A DNA stretch of 64,000 nt from Halomonas sp. 328 (GTDB lineage Bacteria > Pseudomonadota > Gammaproteobacteria > Pseudomonadales > Halomonadaceae), in assembly GCF_015645095.1 (NCBI RefSeq), contig NZ_JADOTW010000008.1, forward strand, positions 62,001-126,000. Direction: 5' to 3'. Both the position numbers and the translations under genes were made by a program. Below the pieces are notes generated by a model that searched no databases, was not told where the DNA came from, and was given only the letters and a program-made list of their open reading frames with translations. The first letter of the stretch is position 1, and each line of letters starts with the position of its first letter. Shown one piece after another: positions 34,619 through 43,581 of this stretch.

Positions 34619-35944
34619 ATGAGCAACGCCCAGACTCGGGTCCTGCGCGGCCCCCTGCTGAGCTTTATCAATGACCCCGGTGAAGGCGACCGCCCCGCCG
34701 AGGGCAGCGTCCTGCACCTGGAGGACGGCGCCCTCTGGCTCGAGGACGGTCACATCCGCGCCGTCGGCGACTACCGGGAGCTGGCCCCCCAGCTGCCCGA
34801 GGGCATCGAGGTGGTCGACTATTCCGGCAAGCTGATGATGCCGGGCTTTATCGACAGCCATGTGCACTATGCCCAGCTCGATATCATGGCCTCCTACGGC
34901 CGCCAGCTGCTCGACTGGCTCAACGACTACACCTTCCCGGAGGAGTGTCGCTTCGCCGAGCGCGCCCACGCCGAGGAGGTGGCCGATGCCTTCCTCACCG
35001 AGATGCTGCGTGCCGGCACCACCAGCGCCCAGGTCTTCTGTACCTCGCACCCCAATTCGGTGGAGGCCTTCTTCGGCGCCTCCCAGAAGCGCGGCCTGCG
35101 CATGCTGGCCGGCAAGGTGCTGATGGATCGCCACGCCCCGGAGGCGCTGACCGATACCGCCGAGAGCGGCATCGCCGACAGCGAGCGGCTGATCGCCGAC
35201 TGGCACGGCAAGGGGCGCCTCGGCTACAGCCTGACCCCGCGCTTCGCCCCCACCTCCACCCCGGCCCAGCTGGACGCCACCGGCGGCATCCTGCGCAACG
35301 CCCCGGACCTGCACCTGCAGACCCACCTCTCGGAGAACCAGGGCGAGATCGCCTGGGTGGCGGAACTCTTCCCGGAATGCCGCGACTACCTGGCGGTCTA
35401 CGAGCGCTTCGGCCTGGTGGGCCCGCGCAGCACCTTCGCCCACGGCATCCACCTGGACCAGGAGATGCGCAATCGCCTGGCCTCCGCCGGCGCCAATATC
35501 GCCTTCTGCCCCACCTCCAACCTCTTCCTGGGCAGCGGCCTCTTCGACCGCCTGGCCTGTCGCGACGCCGGCCTCAACACCACCCTGGCCAGCGACGTGG
35601 GCGGCGGCACCGACCTCTCGGGCCTGGCCACCCTCAAGGCCGCCTACCAGGTGGGCCAGTTGCTGAACCAGCCGATGACCGCCTGGCAGGGCTTCTACCG
35701 CCTGACCCTGGGCAACGCCCGGGCGCTGCACCTCGACCAGCATATCGGTAGCCTGCGTCCCGGCGCCGAGGCCGATATCGTGGTCCTCGACCCCGCCGCC
35801 ACGCCGCTGCTGGCACGGCGCACCGCCCGCACCCAGGGCCTGGCGGAGCTGCTCTTCGCGCTGATGATCCTCGGCGATGACCGCACGGTCCATGCCACCT
35901 GGGCGGGTGGTGAATGCCTGCACCGGAGGGACGCCATCGCCTAA
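34619..35944 (+). CDS. guaD: Guanine deaminase
   Basis: A 441-residue amidohydrolase converting guanine to xanthine, the feed for XdhAB. Zinc-site motifs: DSHVHYAQLD near residue 79, HLSENQGE near 236, FAHGIHLD near 275 and DVGGGTDLSGL near 325. ATG 34619 is preferred because GGAGAAAG precedes it; ATG 34574 is possible. It closes the xdhABC-guaD operon and is followed by a strong terminator. Confidence 0.95.
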   Translation: MSNAQTRVLRGPLLSFINDPGEGDRPAEGSVLHLEDGALWLEDGHIRAVGDYRELAPQLPEGIEVVDYSGKLMMPGFIDSHVHYAQLDIMASYGRQLLDWLNDYTFPEECRFAERAHAEEVADAFLTEMLRAGTTSAQVFCTSHPNSVEAFFGASQKRGLRMLAGKVLMDRHAPEALTDTAESGIADSERLIADWHGKGRLGYSLTPRFAPTSTPAQLDATGGILRNAPDLHLQTHLSENQGEIAWVAELFPECRDYLAVYERFGLVGPRSTFAHGIHLDQEMRNRLASAGANIAFCPTSNLFLGSGLFDRLACRDAGLNTTLASDVGGGTDLSGLATLKAAYQVGQLLNQPMTAWQGFYRLTLGNARALHLDQHIGSLRPGAEADIVVLDPAATPLLARRTARTQGLAELLFALMILGDDRTVHATWAGGECLHRRDAIA

Positions 35945-35978
35945 GACACCCCGAGTTTTCCTGTTGCCTCGCGCTATT

Positions 35979-36012
35979 GGGCGGCCATGCCATGCATGGA
36001 CCGCCCCTTTTT
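35979..36012 (+). terminator. Rho-independent terminator of the xdhABC-guaD operon
   Basis: Stem GGGCGG-CCATGC with GCATGG-(A)-CCGCCC and a 3-nt loop, followed by CTTTTT. It ends before the GGDEF gene. Confidence 0.85.
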
Positions 36013-36195
36013 GCGTCGGGCCCGTTCACTCCCCGTTGACGCACCAAAAAGGCTTGACGCCACGCCCGCCATCGGGAAGATAGCCACCACTCGCAATAGA
36101 CCAATAATATCCCGGCCCGGCCGGCGAGCCATCGTGGCCACCCGATGATCGCCCCAGGTGGCCGGCACTCTCTCCACGCAGGGAGGAGCGCGCTC

Positions 36196-37926
36196 TTGCC
36201 CCTATCCATCACCCCCTGGGAGGCCCCGCGCCGGCGGCGTGAGGCCAGCCACATCGATCGCGTCGGCGATCTCGAGGCACTCGCCGAGCTGGCCGGCGAG
36301 CTGAGCGGTTTTCCCTGGGTACTGCTGACTCGCCGCCAGGGCGACACGGTGGCACTGATCGCCCGGCACGGCCTATCCCTCGCGCCGGCCAGGCGGCTCG
36401 CCTCGATGCTGCATGGCCCGGCCCCGGTCACCGGGGTCGCCACCATCGCCAGCTTTCCCCTGACGGATCATGCCACCCTCTGGCTGGCCTCCGCGGACGA
36501 GCGGCGCCTCGACGCCCCCCGCGAGGCCCACCTCGTCCGGCTGGCGCGACTCGCCACCGGGCTACTCGACGCCCATCGGCAGCTGGCCGCCAGCCGCCGC
36601 GCCGCGACCCGTCAGACCCAGTTGCTGGAAGCGATCAAGCGCGCCTCCGCCACCGGCTTCTGCCTGCTCAATGCGGCCGGCGAAATCCTCGATCTCAACG
36701 AGGAGGCGGCGCGCTTCCTGGACCTGTCCCAGGAGGCGTTGATCGGCATCGATCCGGTCAGCCTGACCCTGAGCAGCGAGGCGGGCCGCATTCGGCGCCT
36801 GCTCGGGGCCTGCCTGGAGCACGGACTACGGGTACGTGGCCACTGGCCACTGCTGGCCGGCGACGGCGCCCTGAGGGTCGCCGAGGTGAGCGTGGAGCGC
36901 CTACTGCTGGACGACGAGGCCTACCTGTTCTGCGTGATCGCCGACAAGACCCTGGAGCGCCTCGACGAGACCCTGCGCGACGCCAAGGCGCATACCCTGC
37001 GCGAGGTGACCCTGGAGAACGCCCTGCCGGAGATCCTCTCCTCCATCGGCGGCGCCATCGGCTATCACCGGCCCGGGGCCGGGGTCCTGATCACCCATGT
37101 CCACGACGGTGCCCTGGATATCGAATTCACCTCCCATCCGGCACTGCTGTCGGGCGACTGCCCCGCGCCCCAGGCCAATCAGCGCCACCCGGCCTTCTAT
37201 GACGAGACCACGCCCCCCTTCACCATCGCACCAGGCTGCTGCGCCATTCAGGCGACCTACCGCGCCTGGTGGCGCTACCCGCTGCTCAGCGAGGATCGGC
37301 GACGGGTGCTGGGGGATTTGTGGGTACTGGTCACGGAGCCGGTGCACCCCGGCCCCGCCGAGGATAACTTCCTGACCAGCCTGGCCCAGACCGCCGCCTT
37401 CGCCATGGAGCGCCAGGACCAGTTCGAGGCGCTGCGTGAGCGCGCCGAGGTGGACCCGCTCACCGGCCTGGCCAACCGCCGTCAACTGGCCGAGGCCATG
37501 GAAGGCGCCCTGGCCGATCGCCACGGCCGCCCCCCGGCCTTGATCCTGATCGACCTGGACGACTTCAAGGCGATCAACGACACCCATGGCCATCAGGCCG
37601 GGGATGCGCTCCTGGTCGCCGTCGCCGAGCGCCTGCGTGGCAGCCTGCGCGACGGCGACACCATTGCCCGCCTGGGCGGCGACGAGTTCCTGGTGGTGAT
37701 TCCCGGAGCCAGCGCCGAGAGCGCCCAGCAGATCGCCGACAAGCTCTTCGAGGCCCTGAGGCCCCCGGTGGCCTGGCAGGGTGAGCGACTCAGGATCAGT
37801 CCCAGCATGGGGGTGATCCTGGCCGAAGCCGATGAGCCGGCCAGCCGATTGCTGCAGCGGGTCGACGCGGCCATGTACCGAGCCAAGCGCGCCGGCAAGG
37901 CACGGGTCCACGCCGAGCTCTTGTGA
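36196..37926 (+). CDS. GAF-PAS-GGDEF diguanylate cyclase
   Basis: A 576-residue soluble enzyme predicted to make c-di-GMP. Order: GAF-like domain about 15-140, PAS about 145-265, a further GAF-like region about 270-415, and GGDEF about 420-575. LGGDEFLVVIP is intact and preceded by RDGD, an RxxD product-inhibition site. GGAGGAG stands 7 nt before TTG 36196, so I favour that start; ATG 36145 lacks a ribosome site. Its position between purine genes may link purine state to signalling, which is speculative. Confidence 0.9.
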   Translation: MPLSITPWEAPRRRREASHIDRVGDLEALAELAGELSGFPWVLLTRRQGDTVALIARHGLSLAPARRLASMLHGPAPVTGVATIASFPLTDHATLWLASADERRLDAPREAHLVRLARLATGLLDAHRQLAASRRAATRQTQLLEAIKRASATGFCLLNAAGEILDLNEEAARFLDLSQEALIGIDPVSLTLSSEAGRIRRLLGACLEHGLRVRGHWPLLAGDGALRVAEVSVERLLLDDEAYLFCVIADKTLERLDETLRDAKAHTLREVTLENALPEILSSIGGAIGYHRPGAGVLITHVHDGALDIEFTSHPALLSGDCPAPQANQRHPAFYDETTPPFTIAPGCCAIQATYRAWWRYPLLSEDRRRVLGDLWVLVTEPVHPGPAEDNFLTSLAQTAAFAMERQDQFEALRERAEVDPLTGLANRRQLAEAMEGALADRHGRPPALILIDLDDFKAINDTHGHQAGDALLVAVAERLRGSLRDGDTIARLGGDEFLVVIPGASAESAQQIADKLFEALRPPVAWQGERLRISPSMGVILAEADEPASRLLQRVDAAMYRAKRAGKARVHAELL

Positions 37927-37943
37927 CGCCCTGCCCGGCAGGG

Positions 37944-38942
37944 CTAGAGGGCCTCGAGGCGTGCCAGCAATTCGCGACGCCGTGCCTCGGGCATAAAGGC
38001 CGCCTCCAGGGCATTGCGTGCCAGCCCTCGGAAGGTCGCCTCGTCCCAGCCGAAGGCCTGCTGGCAGGCCAGGTAGTTGTCCAGCACGCCCCCCCCGAAG
38101 TAGGCGGGATCGTCGGAATTCAGGGTCAGGGTGAGCCCCGCTTCGAGCAGTTGCGGCAGGGGCAGCTCGCCGAGCTCCTTGACCACCTTGAGGCGCAGGT
38201 TGGAGAGCGGGCAGACGGTCAGCGGAATGCGCTCCTCGGCCAGGCGACGCATTAGCTCGGGGTCCTCGATGGCCCGCACCCCGTGATCGATACGGCACAC
38301 CTCGAGCAGATCCAGGGCTTCGCGGATATAGGCCGGCGGCCCCTCCTCGCCGGCATGGGCCACCCGCGGCAGGCCCAGTTCCTTGGCGCGGCGGAACACC
38401 TCCGCGAACTTGCTCGGCGGATGGCCCATCTCGGCGCTGTCCAGGCCCACCGCATCGATCAGTTCCCAGTAGGGAGAGGCCGCCTCCAGCACTTCCATGG
38501 CCTCCGCGGCGGGCCGGTCGCGCAGGAAGGCCAGGATCAGGCCGCTGGAGAGACCCAGTTCCCGCTCGGCATCGCGCATGGCCCGGTAGAGGCCCTCCAC
38601 CGGCACCGCCAGGGGCAGGCCCCGGGCCAGGTGGGCCTGGGGATCGAAATGCAGGTCCACATGCACCACCCCCTCGGCGTGGGCACGGCGGAAGTAGTTC
38701 ATGGCCAGTTCGTGGAAGTCCTCGCGGCGCTGCAGCACGCCCATGCCCTGGTAATAGAGGTCGAGGAAGGATTGCAGGTCGTCGAAATCGTAGGCGCGGC
38801 GCACCGCCTCCACATCGGCATAGGGCAGGCGCACCCGGTTGCGCTCGGCCAGCTCGAACATCAGCTCGGGCTCCAGGGTGCCCTCGATATGCAGGTGCAG
38901 CTCGGCCTTGGGCAGACGGGTCAGGAAGTCTCGCATGGCCAT
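37944..38942 (-). CDS. Adenine deaminase (adenosine-deaminase-like family)
   Basis: A 332-residue zinc hydrolase predicted to turn adenine into hypoxanthine. The N-terminus AELHLHIEGTLEPELMF is the form of the adenine-specific branch (PA0148-type) rather than the adenosine HVHLDGA form. Other metal and active-site motifs: AHAGEEGPP near residue 197, RIDHG near 222, and TLNSDDPAYF near 279. A RutR-like box lies 35 nt upstream, as for xdhA. Convergent with the GGDEF gene. Confidence 0.9.
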   Translation of the reverse strand: MAMRDFLTRLPKAELHLHIEGTLEPELMFELAERNRVRLPYADVEAVRRAYDFDDLQSFLDLYYQGMGVLQRREDFHELAMNYFRRAHAEGVVHVDLHFDPQAHLARGLPLAVPVEGLYRAMRDAERELGLSSGLILAFLRDRPAAEAMEVLEAASPYWELIDAVGLDSAEMGHPPSKFAEVFRRAKELGLPRVAHAGEEGPPAYIREALDLLEVCRIDHGVRAIEDPELMRRLAEERIPLTVCPLSNLRLKVVKELGELPLPQLLEAGLTLTLNSDDPAYFGGGVLDNYLACQQAFGWDEATFRGLARNALEAAFMPEARRRELLARLEAL

Positions 38943-38976
38943 CTCCTCGTTGGGCTTTGTCCTATCCTGCTAGATC

Positions 38977-38992
38977 TTGACCAGTTGCGCAA
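38977..38992. promoter_or_regulatory. RutR-like operator upstream of adenine deaminase
   Basis: TTGACCAGTTGCGCAA matches 12 of the 14 defined positions of the RutR consensus (TTGACCA-NN-TGGTCAA). It stands 35 nt from the start codon, almost the same distance as the box before xdhA. Confidence 0.5.
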
Positions 38993-39040
38993 AGCTTCTG
39001 CATCAAACGCTAGAGATGACTTCGCCCTACCTATGTCGAG

Positions 39041-39157
39041 GCCCGGGGCTATCCTGGTGGCAGGCCGTCGCGGGGCGCTGTGAACCCATCCCTGGGCGCT
39101 ACTTTTGCCATCCCTGGCAAAAAACCCCCGCTCCAGCCTGCCCCCAGCGCCCCTGAG
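39041..39157 (+). repeat. Dispersed intergenic repeat, family 1, copy B
   Basis: Same sequence type as copy A: GCCCGGGGCTATCCTGG, GGGGCGCTG, GGGCGCTACTTTTGCCATCC, GGCAAAA and CAGCGCCCC. It lies between the cydC stop and the adenine deaminase start. Both genes are on the minus strand, so it may also act as a terminator or processing site. Confidence 0.8.
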
Positions 39158-39181
39158 CGACCCACCTTCGATGGCCTTAGA

Positions 39182-40888
39182 TCAAACGCTTTCCAGCCGC
39201 CCTTCCACCAGGCGATAGCTGCGCTCGATGCCGGGCAGCGGCGCGGCGTCCTGCCATTGATGGATCAGGTAGAGCAGGCTGCGCCCGTCGAGCCAGGCGT
39301 CCAGCCGCGCGGCGATGCGTGCCGCCATGGCCGCATCCACCCCGGCGAAGGGCTCGTCGAGGATCACCACCCGGGCTCGCTCGCGCAACAGCACCCGGGC
39401 CAGCGACAGGCGCCGCGCCTGGCCGCCGGAGAGCAGGCCACCGCTCTCGCCCACGCGGGTCTGCAGGCCCTGAGGCAAGCCCGCGGCCCAATCGTCCAGC
39501 TCCACCAGGGCCAGCACCCGCCATAGCGCCGTCTCGTCGGCCTCGGGAGCGGCCAGGCGCAGGTTGGCCGCCAGGCTGTCATCGAACAGCTCCAGGCGCT
39601 GGGTCTGCCAGGCCAGGGCCTCACGCCAGGCCGCGGGCATCAGTTCGGCCAACGACCGCCCGGCCACACTCACCTCTCCGGCGGTGGCCGTCAGCTGCCC
39701 CGCCACCAGCGCCGCCAGGCTCGACTTGCCGGCGCCGGAGGCACCCAGCAGGGCGATGCGCTCGCCGGGCGCGAGCCGCAGCGAGACCTGGCTCAGTGCC
39801 GGGGTCAGGGCCCCGGGATAGTGCAGCGTCACGGCCTCGAGCGCCAATTCGGGCACGCCCGCCGGCAGTGTCCCCATGCCCCCCAGGGGCGCCCTTGGCG
39901 CCGCCTCCAGGGCGTTGAGGCGATCGGCGGCGGCCAGGCTGGCGCCGAACTGGGTAAAGGACGCCGGCAGGGCCGCCAGGGCCTCGCCCATGGCCAGTAG
40001 CGCCAGGGGCATCATTACCATCACCGGCCCCGAGAGCTGGCCGGTGTAGTAAGCCGACGCCGCCAGCCATAACGCCAATACGGCGGTGCCGCCCACCACC
40101 AGCCCTACCAGGGCATTGCCGAAGGCGCTGCGCACCCCCAGCCGCCACTGATCGGCGTAGAGGGCCGATTCCTCGGCGGCCAGCCGCGCGCGCTGGCTCC
40201 CCAGGCTATCATAGGCGATCCACTCGGGGAGCCCCTGCAGGGTCTCCACCGCCTGCCCGCGCAGCCGGTCGAGGCTGGCCACCCGGCGTCGGCTGGGGGC
40301 CAGGCCCCAGCGCGCCTGGCCCACCACCAGCCAACACCAGGTCAGCAACAGCGGCAGCGCCACCCAGGCGCCGATCATGGGAGCGAAGAGCGCCAGGAAA
40401 CCCGCCACCCCGAGAATCGCCAGCAGTGCCACCACCGGCGGGGCCAGCAGGCGCAGGTAGAGCCCATCCAGGGTATCGATATCGGCGGTCAGGCGATTGA
40501 GCCACTCGCTGGCCCGGCGGCGGGCCAGGGTCTGGCCATCCAGGCCGGCCAGCACCGAAAACAGTCGGGCACGCAGGTCGGCCAGCAGCCGCAGCACGCT
40601 ATCGTGGTTATAGAGCCGCTCCAGGTAACGGGCCACCGTGCGTGCCACGGCGAAGAAACGGATTCCGCCACCGGGCACATAGACATCCAGGCTGGCCGCC
40701 ACCCCGGCGGCCAGCAACATGCCGGTCAGGGCCGTGGCGGTGATAAACCAGCCGGACAGTGCCAGCAGGCCGATGGCCGAGGCCACCGTGGCCAGCAGCA
40801 GCAGCGCCCCCAGTTGCAGGCGGCGCCGGCGCCGACCCAGCAGGCGCAACCAGGGGGCCAGGGTCCGGCGTAGCGAAGGCTCAGCCAT
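39182..40888 (-). CDS. cydC: Thiol reductant ABC exporter subunit CydC
   Basis: Half of the CydDC ABC exporter, which moves glutathione/cysteine to the periplasm and is needed to assemble bd oxidases. The 568-residue product has a six-helix membrane domain (about 15-310) and an ATPase domain with LGASGAGKSSLA (Walker A), LLSGGQARRLSLAR (signature) and VVILDEPF (Walker B). The start overlaps the cydD stop by 8 bp. Confidence 0.94.
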   Translation of the reverse strand: MAEPSLRRTLAPWLRLLGRRRRRLQLGALLLLATVASAIGLLALSGWFITATALTGMLLAAGVAASLDVYVPGGGIRFFAVARTVARYLERLYNHDSVLRLLADLRARLFSVLAGLDGQTLARRRASEWLNRLTADIDTLDGLYLRLLAPPVVALLAILGVAGFLALFAPMIGAWVALPLLLTWCWLVVGQARWGLAPSRRRVASLDRLRGQAVETLQGLPEWIAYDSLGSQRARLAAEESALYADQWRLGVRSAFGNALVGLVVGGTAVLALWLAASAYYTGQLSGPVMVMMPLALLAMGEALAALPASFTQFGASLAAADRLNALEAAPRAPLGGMGTLPAGVPELALEAVTLHYPGALTPALSQVSLRLAPGERIALLGASGAGKSSLAALVAGQLTATAGEVSVAGRSLAELMPAAWREALAWQTQRLELFDDSLAANLRLAAPEADETALWRVLALVELDDWAAGLPQGLQTRVGESGGLLSGGQARRLSLARVLLRERARVVILDEPFAGVDAAMAARIAARLDAWLDGRSLLYLIHQWQDAAPLPGIERSYRLVEGRLESV

Positions 40889-42563
40889 CGCTCCCCTCCT
40901 CCAGGCCTTCGCTCCCCTCCTCCGGCGTCATGCCATCGTCCAGGCGAATCACCCGATCGGCCAGGGCCAGCAGGGCCGGCTGATGGCTCGCCACCACCAG
41001 GGTGCGTCCCTCGGCGGCCAGGGCTCGAAGGCCATGGATCACCGCCGCCTCGCTGTCGGCGTCCAGGCTGGCGGTAGGCTCGTCCAGCAACACCAGGGGC
41101 GCCGAGGAGAGAAAGACCCGGGCCAGGGCCAGGCGCTGGGCCTGGCCGCCGGAGAGCCCGCTGCCGCGCTCTCCCACCGGGGTCGCCAGGCCCTCCGGCA
41201 ACTGCGCGAGCAGCTCACCGAGGCCGGCTCGATTCATCGCCTCGGACATCGCCTGATCAGTGGCCTCGGGGGCCGCCAGGCGCAGGTTATCGGCGAGGCT
41301 GACCTGGAGGATCAGCGGTCGCTGATCCATCCAGGCCAAGGGCATGACCTCTCGGCGCAGCTCGCCCGATGCCGGCCCCATAAAGCCTGCCATCAGCCGC
41401 AACAGGCTCGACTTGCCCGACCCGGAGGGGCCGGCCAGGGCCAGGATCTCGCCATGCCGCAGGTCAAGATCGAGGGGCCCCACCACCTCTCCCCGGCCGG
41501 GATAGCCCAGGGTGACGCCATCGAGCTCCAGCAGGTGCGCCGGGTCGCGAACTGGCGCCGGGGTCGCCCCCTGGGGAGGCGCCGTTTCGAGCAGCGCCAC
41601 CAGGGATTCGGCGGCGCCGAGGGCCGCGGCCCGGTCATGATAATGCTGGGCGAGACTGCGCAGCGGCTGGAAGAACTCCGGCGCCAGCAGCAGGATCAGC
41701 AGGCCACTGAACAGGGTCAGCTGCGGCGAGGGGCCATAGTCGATATAGCCCAGCAAGCCGAAGCCCACATAGATGGCCACCACGGCAATGGCCACCGAGG
41801 CGAAGAACTCCAGCACCGCCGAGGAGAGAAACGCCAGGCGCAGGGTTTTCATGCTGCGCCGGCGATACTCGTCGGCGGCGGCGAAGACCTCCTCGCTGGC
41901 GGCCCGGGTGCGGTCGAAGAGCTGCAGGGTGGCGAGCCCCCGCACCCGGTCGAGGAAATGCCCGGCCAGGCGTGTCACGGCAGCGAACTGCTCGCGATTG
42001 AGGCGCTCGGCCCCCATGCCCACCAGGGCCATGAAGAGGGGAATCAGCGGCATGGCCAGCAGCAGAAAGAGCGCCGCCAGCCAGTCGAGGGATAGCACGA
42101 CCCCCAGGATGACCAGAGGCAGCAGCAGCGCCAGGCGCAGCTGAGGAAGGAAGCGGGCGAAGTAGCCGTCCAGGGCCTCCAGCTGCTCCACCAGCTGGGA
42201 GGCCAGGCCGGCGCTATGCCGCCCCGCCAGGCCGACCGGGCCCAGGGCGGTGAGGTGATCGAGGAGCTCGCCGCGGGCACGGCGGCGAATCGCCAGGCTG
42301 GCGGCCTGGGAAAGCGCCTCCTGCCCCCACTGCAGCAGGGCACGAGCCAGCAACAGTCCCGCCAGGACCAGGAAGGCCGGAATCAATGCTTCCAGGGGGC
42401 GCTGCTCGACCAGCAGGCCGGCGATCACCCAGGCCAACAGCGCCATCTGTGCTAGCGTCGCCAGCCCCACGCCGAGGCCGGCCAGGGTGGCCAGCCCCAG
42501 GCGCCGGCGCTCCCCCGCCGCCAGCCCGGAGAGCCAGCGGCGCGGTGTCAGGGTCTCCGACAT
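40881..42563 (-). CDS. cydD: Thiol reductant ABC exporter subunit CydD
   Basis: Partner of CydC. It has 560 residues: a membrane domain (about 15-305), Walker A LAGPSGSGKSSLL, signature GLSGGQAQRLALAR and Walker B LVLLDEPTASLD. The ATG at 42563 begins MSETLTPRRW; it is 4 nt past the cydB stop, so the four cyd genes form one operon. Confidence 0.94.
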   Translation of the reverse strand: MSETLTPRRWLSGLAAGERRRLGLATLAGLGVGLATLAQMALLAWVIAGLLVEQRPLEALIPAFLVLAGLLLARALLQWGQEALSQAASLAIRRRARGELLDHLTALGPVGLAGRHSAGLASQLVEQLEALDGYFARFLPQLRLALLLPLVILGVVLSLDWLAALFLLLAMPLIPLFMALVGMGAERLNREQFAAVTRLAGHFLDRVRGLATLQLFDRTRAASEEVFAAADEYRRRSMKTLRLAFLSSAVLEFFASVAIAVVAIYVGFGLLGYIDYGPSPQLTLFSGLLILLLAPEFFQPLRSLAQHYHDRAAALGAAESLVALLETAPPQGATPAPVRDPAHLLELDGVTLGYPGRGEVVGPLDLDLRHGEILALAGPSGSGKSSLLRLMAGFMGPASGELRREVMPLAWMDQRPLILQVSLADNLRLAAPEATDQAMSEAMNRAGLGELLAQLPEGLATPVGERGSGLSGGQAQRLALARVFLSSAPLVLLDEPTASLDADSEAAVIHGLRALAAEGRTLVVASHQPALLALADRVIRLDDGMTPEEGSEGLEEGSDG

Positions 42564-42567
42564 GGGC

Positions 42568-43569
42568 TCAGTGATACCCCTCACCCACCTTGACCTTGCC
42601 GCGGAAGACCCAGTAGGTCCAGGCGGTATAGGTCAGCACGATGGGGATCACGAAGAGCACCCCGATCAGCAGGAAGAGCTGGGACTCCGGCGCCGAGGAG
42701 GCGTCCCAGATGGTGTGATCCGGGGGCACGATCACCGGCCACTTGCTGACCACCAGCCCCAGGTAGGTGAAGATATACAGGCCCACGGTGGCCACGAAGG
42801 GCAACCCCTCGCGACGCTGGCGCACCGCCTGGAAGAGCAGCACCGCACAGGCCAGGGCCAGGGCCGGGAAGATCCAGATCAGCTGGATATGACCGAACCA
42901 GCGCTCCCAGACATCCGGGTTCACGAAGGGCGTCCAGAGGCTGATGATCAGGAACACCGCCAGCACCAGCGCCAGCAGGGCCGGAGTGATGCGGTAGGCC
43001 CAGGCCTGGATGTGCCCCTCCGACTTCATGATCAGCCAGGTGGCGCCGAGCAGCGCATAGCCGGCCATCAGGCCAAGGCCGGTGAGCACGGTAAAGGGGG
43101 TCAGCCAGTCGAAGGGACCGCCCACATAGACGAAGCCCTCCACCGCGAAGCCCTGGATATAGGCGCCCACCACCGCGCCCTGGGCGAAGGCGGCCACCGC
43201 CGAGCCCCAACAGAAGGCGCGATTCCACCAGTGGCGGTTGGCCCGGGACTTGAAGCGAAACTCGAAGGCCACGCCGCGGAAGATCAGCCCCGCCAGCATC
43301 AGGAAAACGCCGATATAGAGCGCTGGCAGGAACACCGAATAGACCAGCGGGAAGGCCCCCAACAGGCCGGCCCCGCCCAGCACCAGCCAGGTCTCGTTGC
43401 CGTCCCAGACCGGTGCCACCGAGTTCATCATCACGTCCCGGGCATCCTCGTCCGGGGCAAAGGGGAAGAGAATCCCCAGGCCCAGGTCGAAACCGTCCAT
43501 CAGCACGTACATGATCACGCCGAAGCCGATAATCACGGCCCAGATCAATGCCAGATCGATACCACCCAT
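42568..43569 (-). CDS. cydB: Cytochrome bd-type (cyanide-insensitive) quinol oxidase subunit II
   Basis: A 333-residue membrane subunit with 8 to 9 helices. Signature near the N-terminus: MYVLMDGFDLGLGILFPF, followed by WDGNETWLVLGGAGLLGAFP. Shares the fold of subunit I but binds no haem in the standard view. It follows cydA by 12 bp. No small CydX-like gene is found before cydD. Confidence 0.94.
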   Translation of the reverse strand: MGGIDLALIWAVIIGFGVIMYVLMDGFDLGLGILFPFAPDEDARDVMMNSVAPVWDGNETWLVLGGAGLLGAFPLVYSVFLPALYIGVFLMLAGLIFRGVAFEFRFKSRANRHWWNRAFCWGSAVAAFAQGAVVGAYIQGFAVEGFVYVGGPFDWLTPFTVLTGLGLMAGYALLGATWLIMKSEGHIQAWAYRITPALLALVLAVFLIISLWTPFVNPDVWERWFGHIQLIWIFPALALACAVLLFQAVRQRREGLPFVATVGLYIFTYLGLVVSKWPVIVPPDHTIWDASSAPESQLFLLIGVLFVIPIVLTYTAWTYWVFRGKVKVGEGYH

Positions 43570-43581
43570 GGTGTCATCTCC

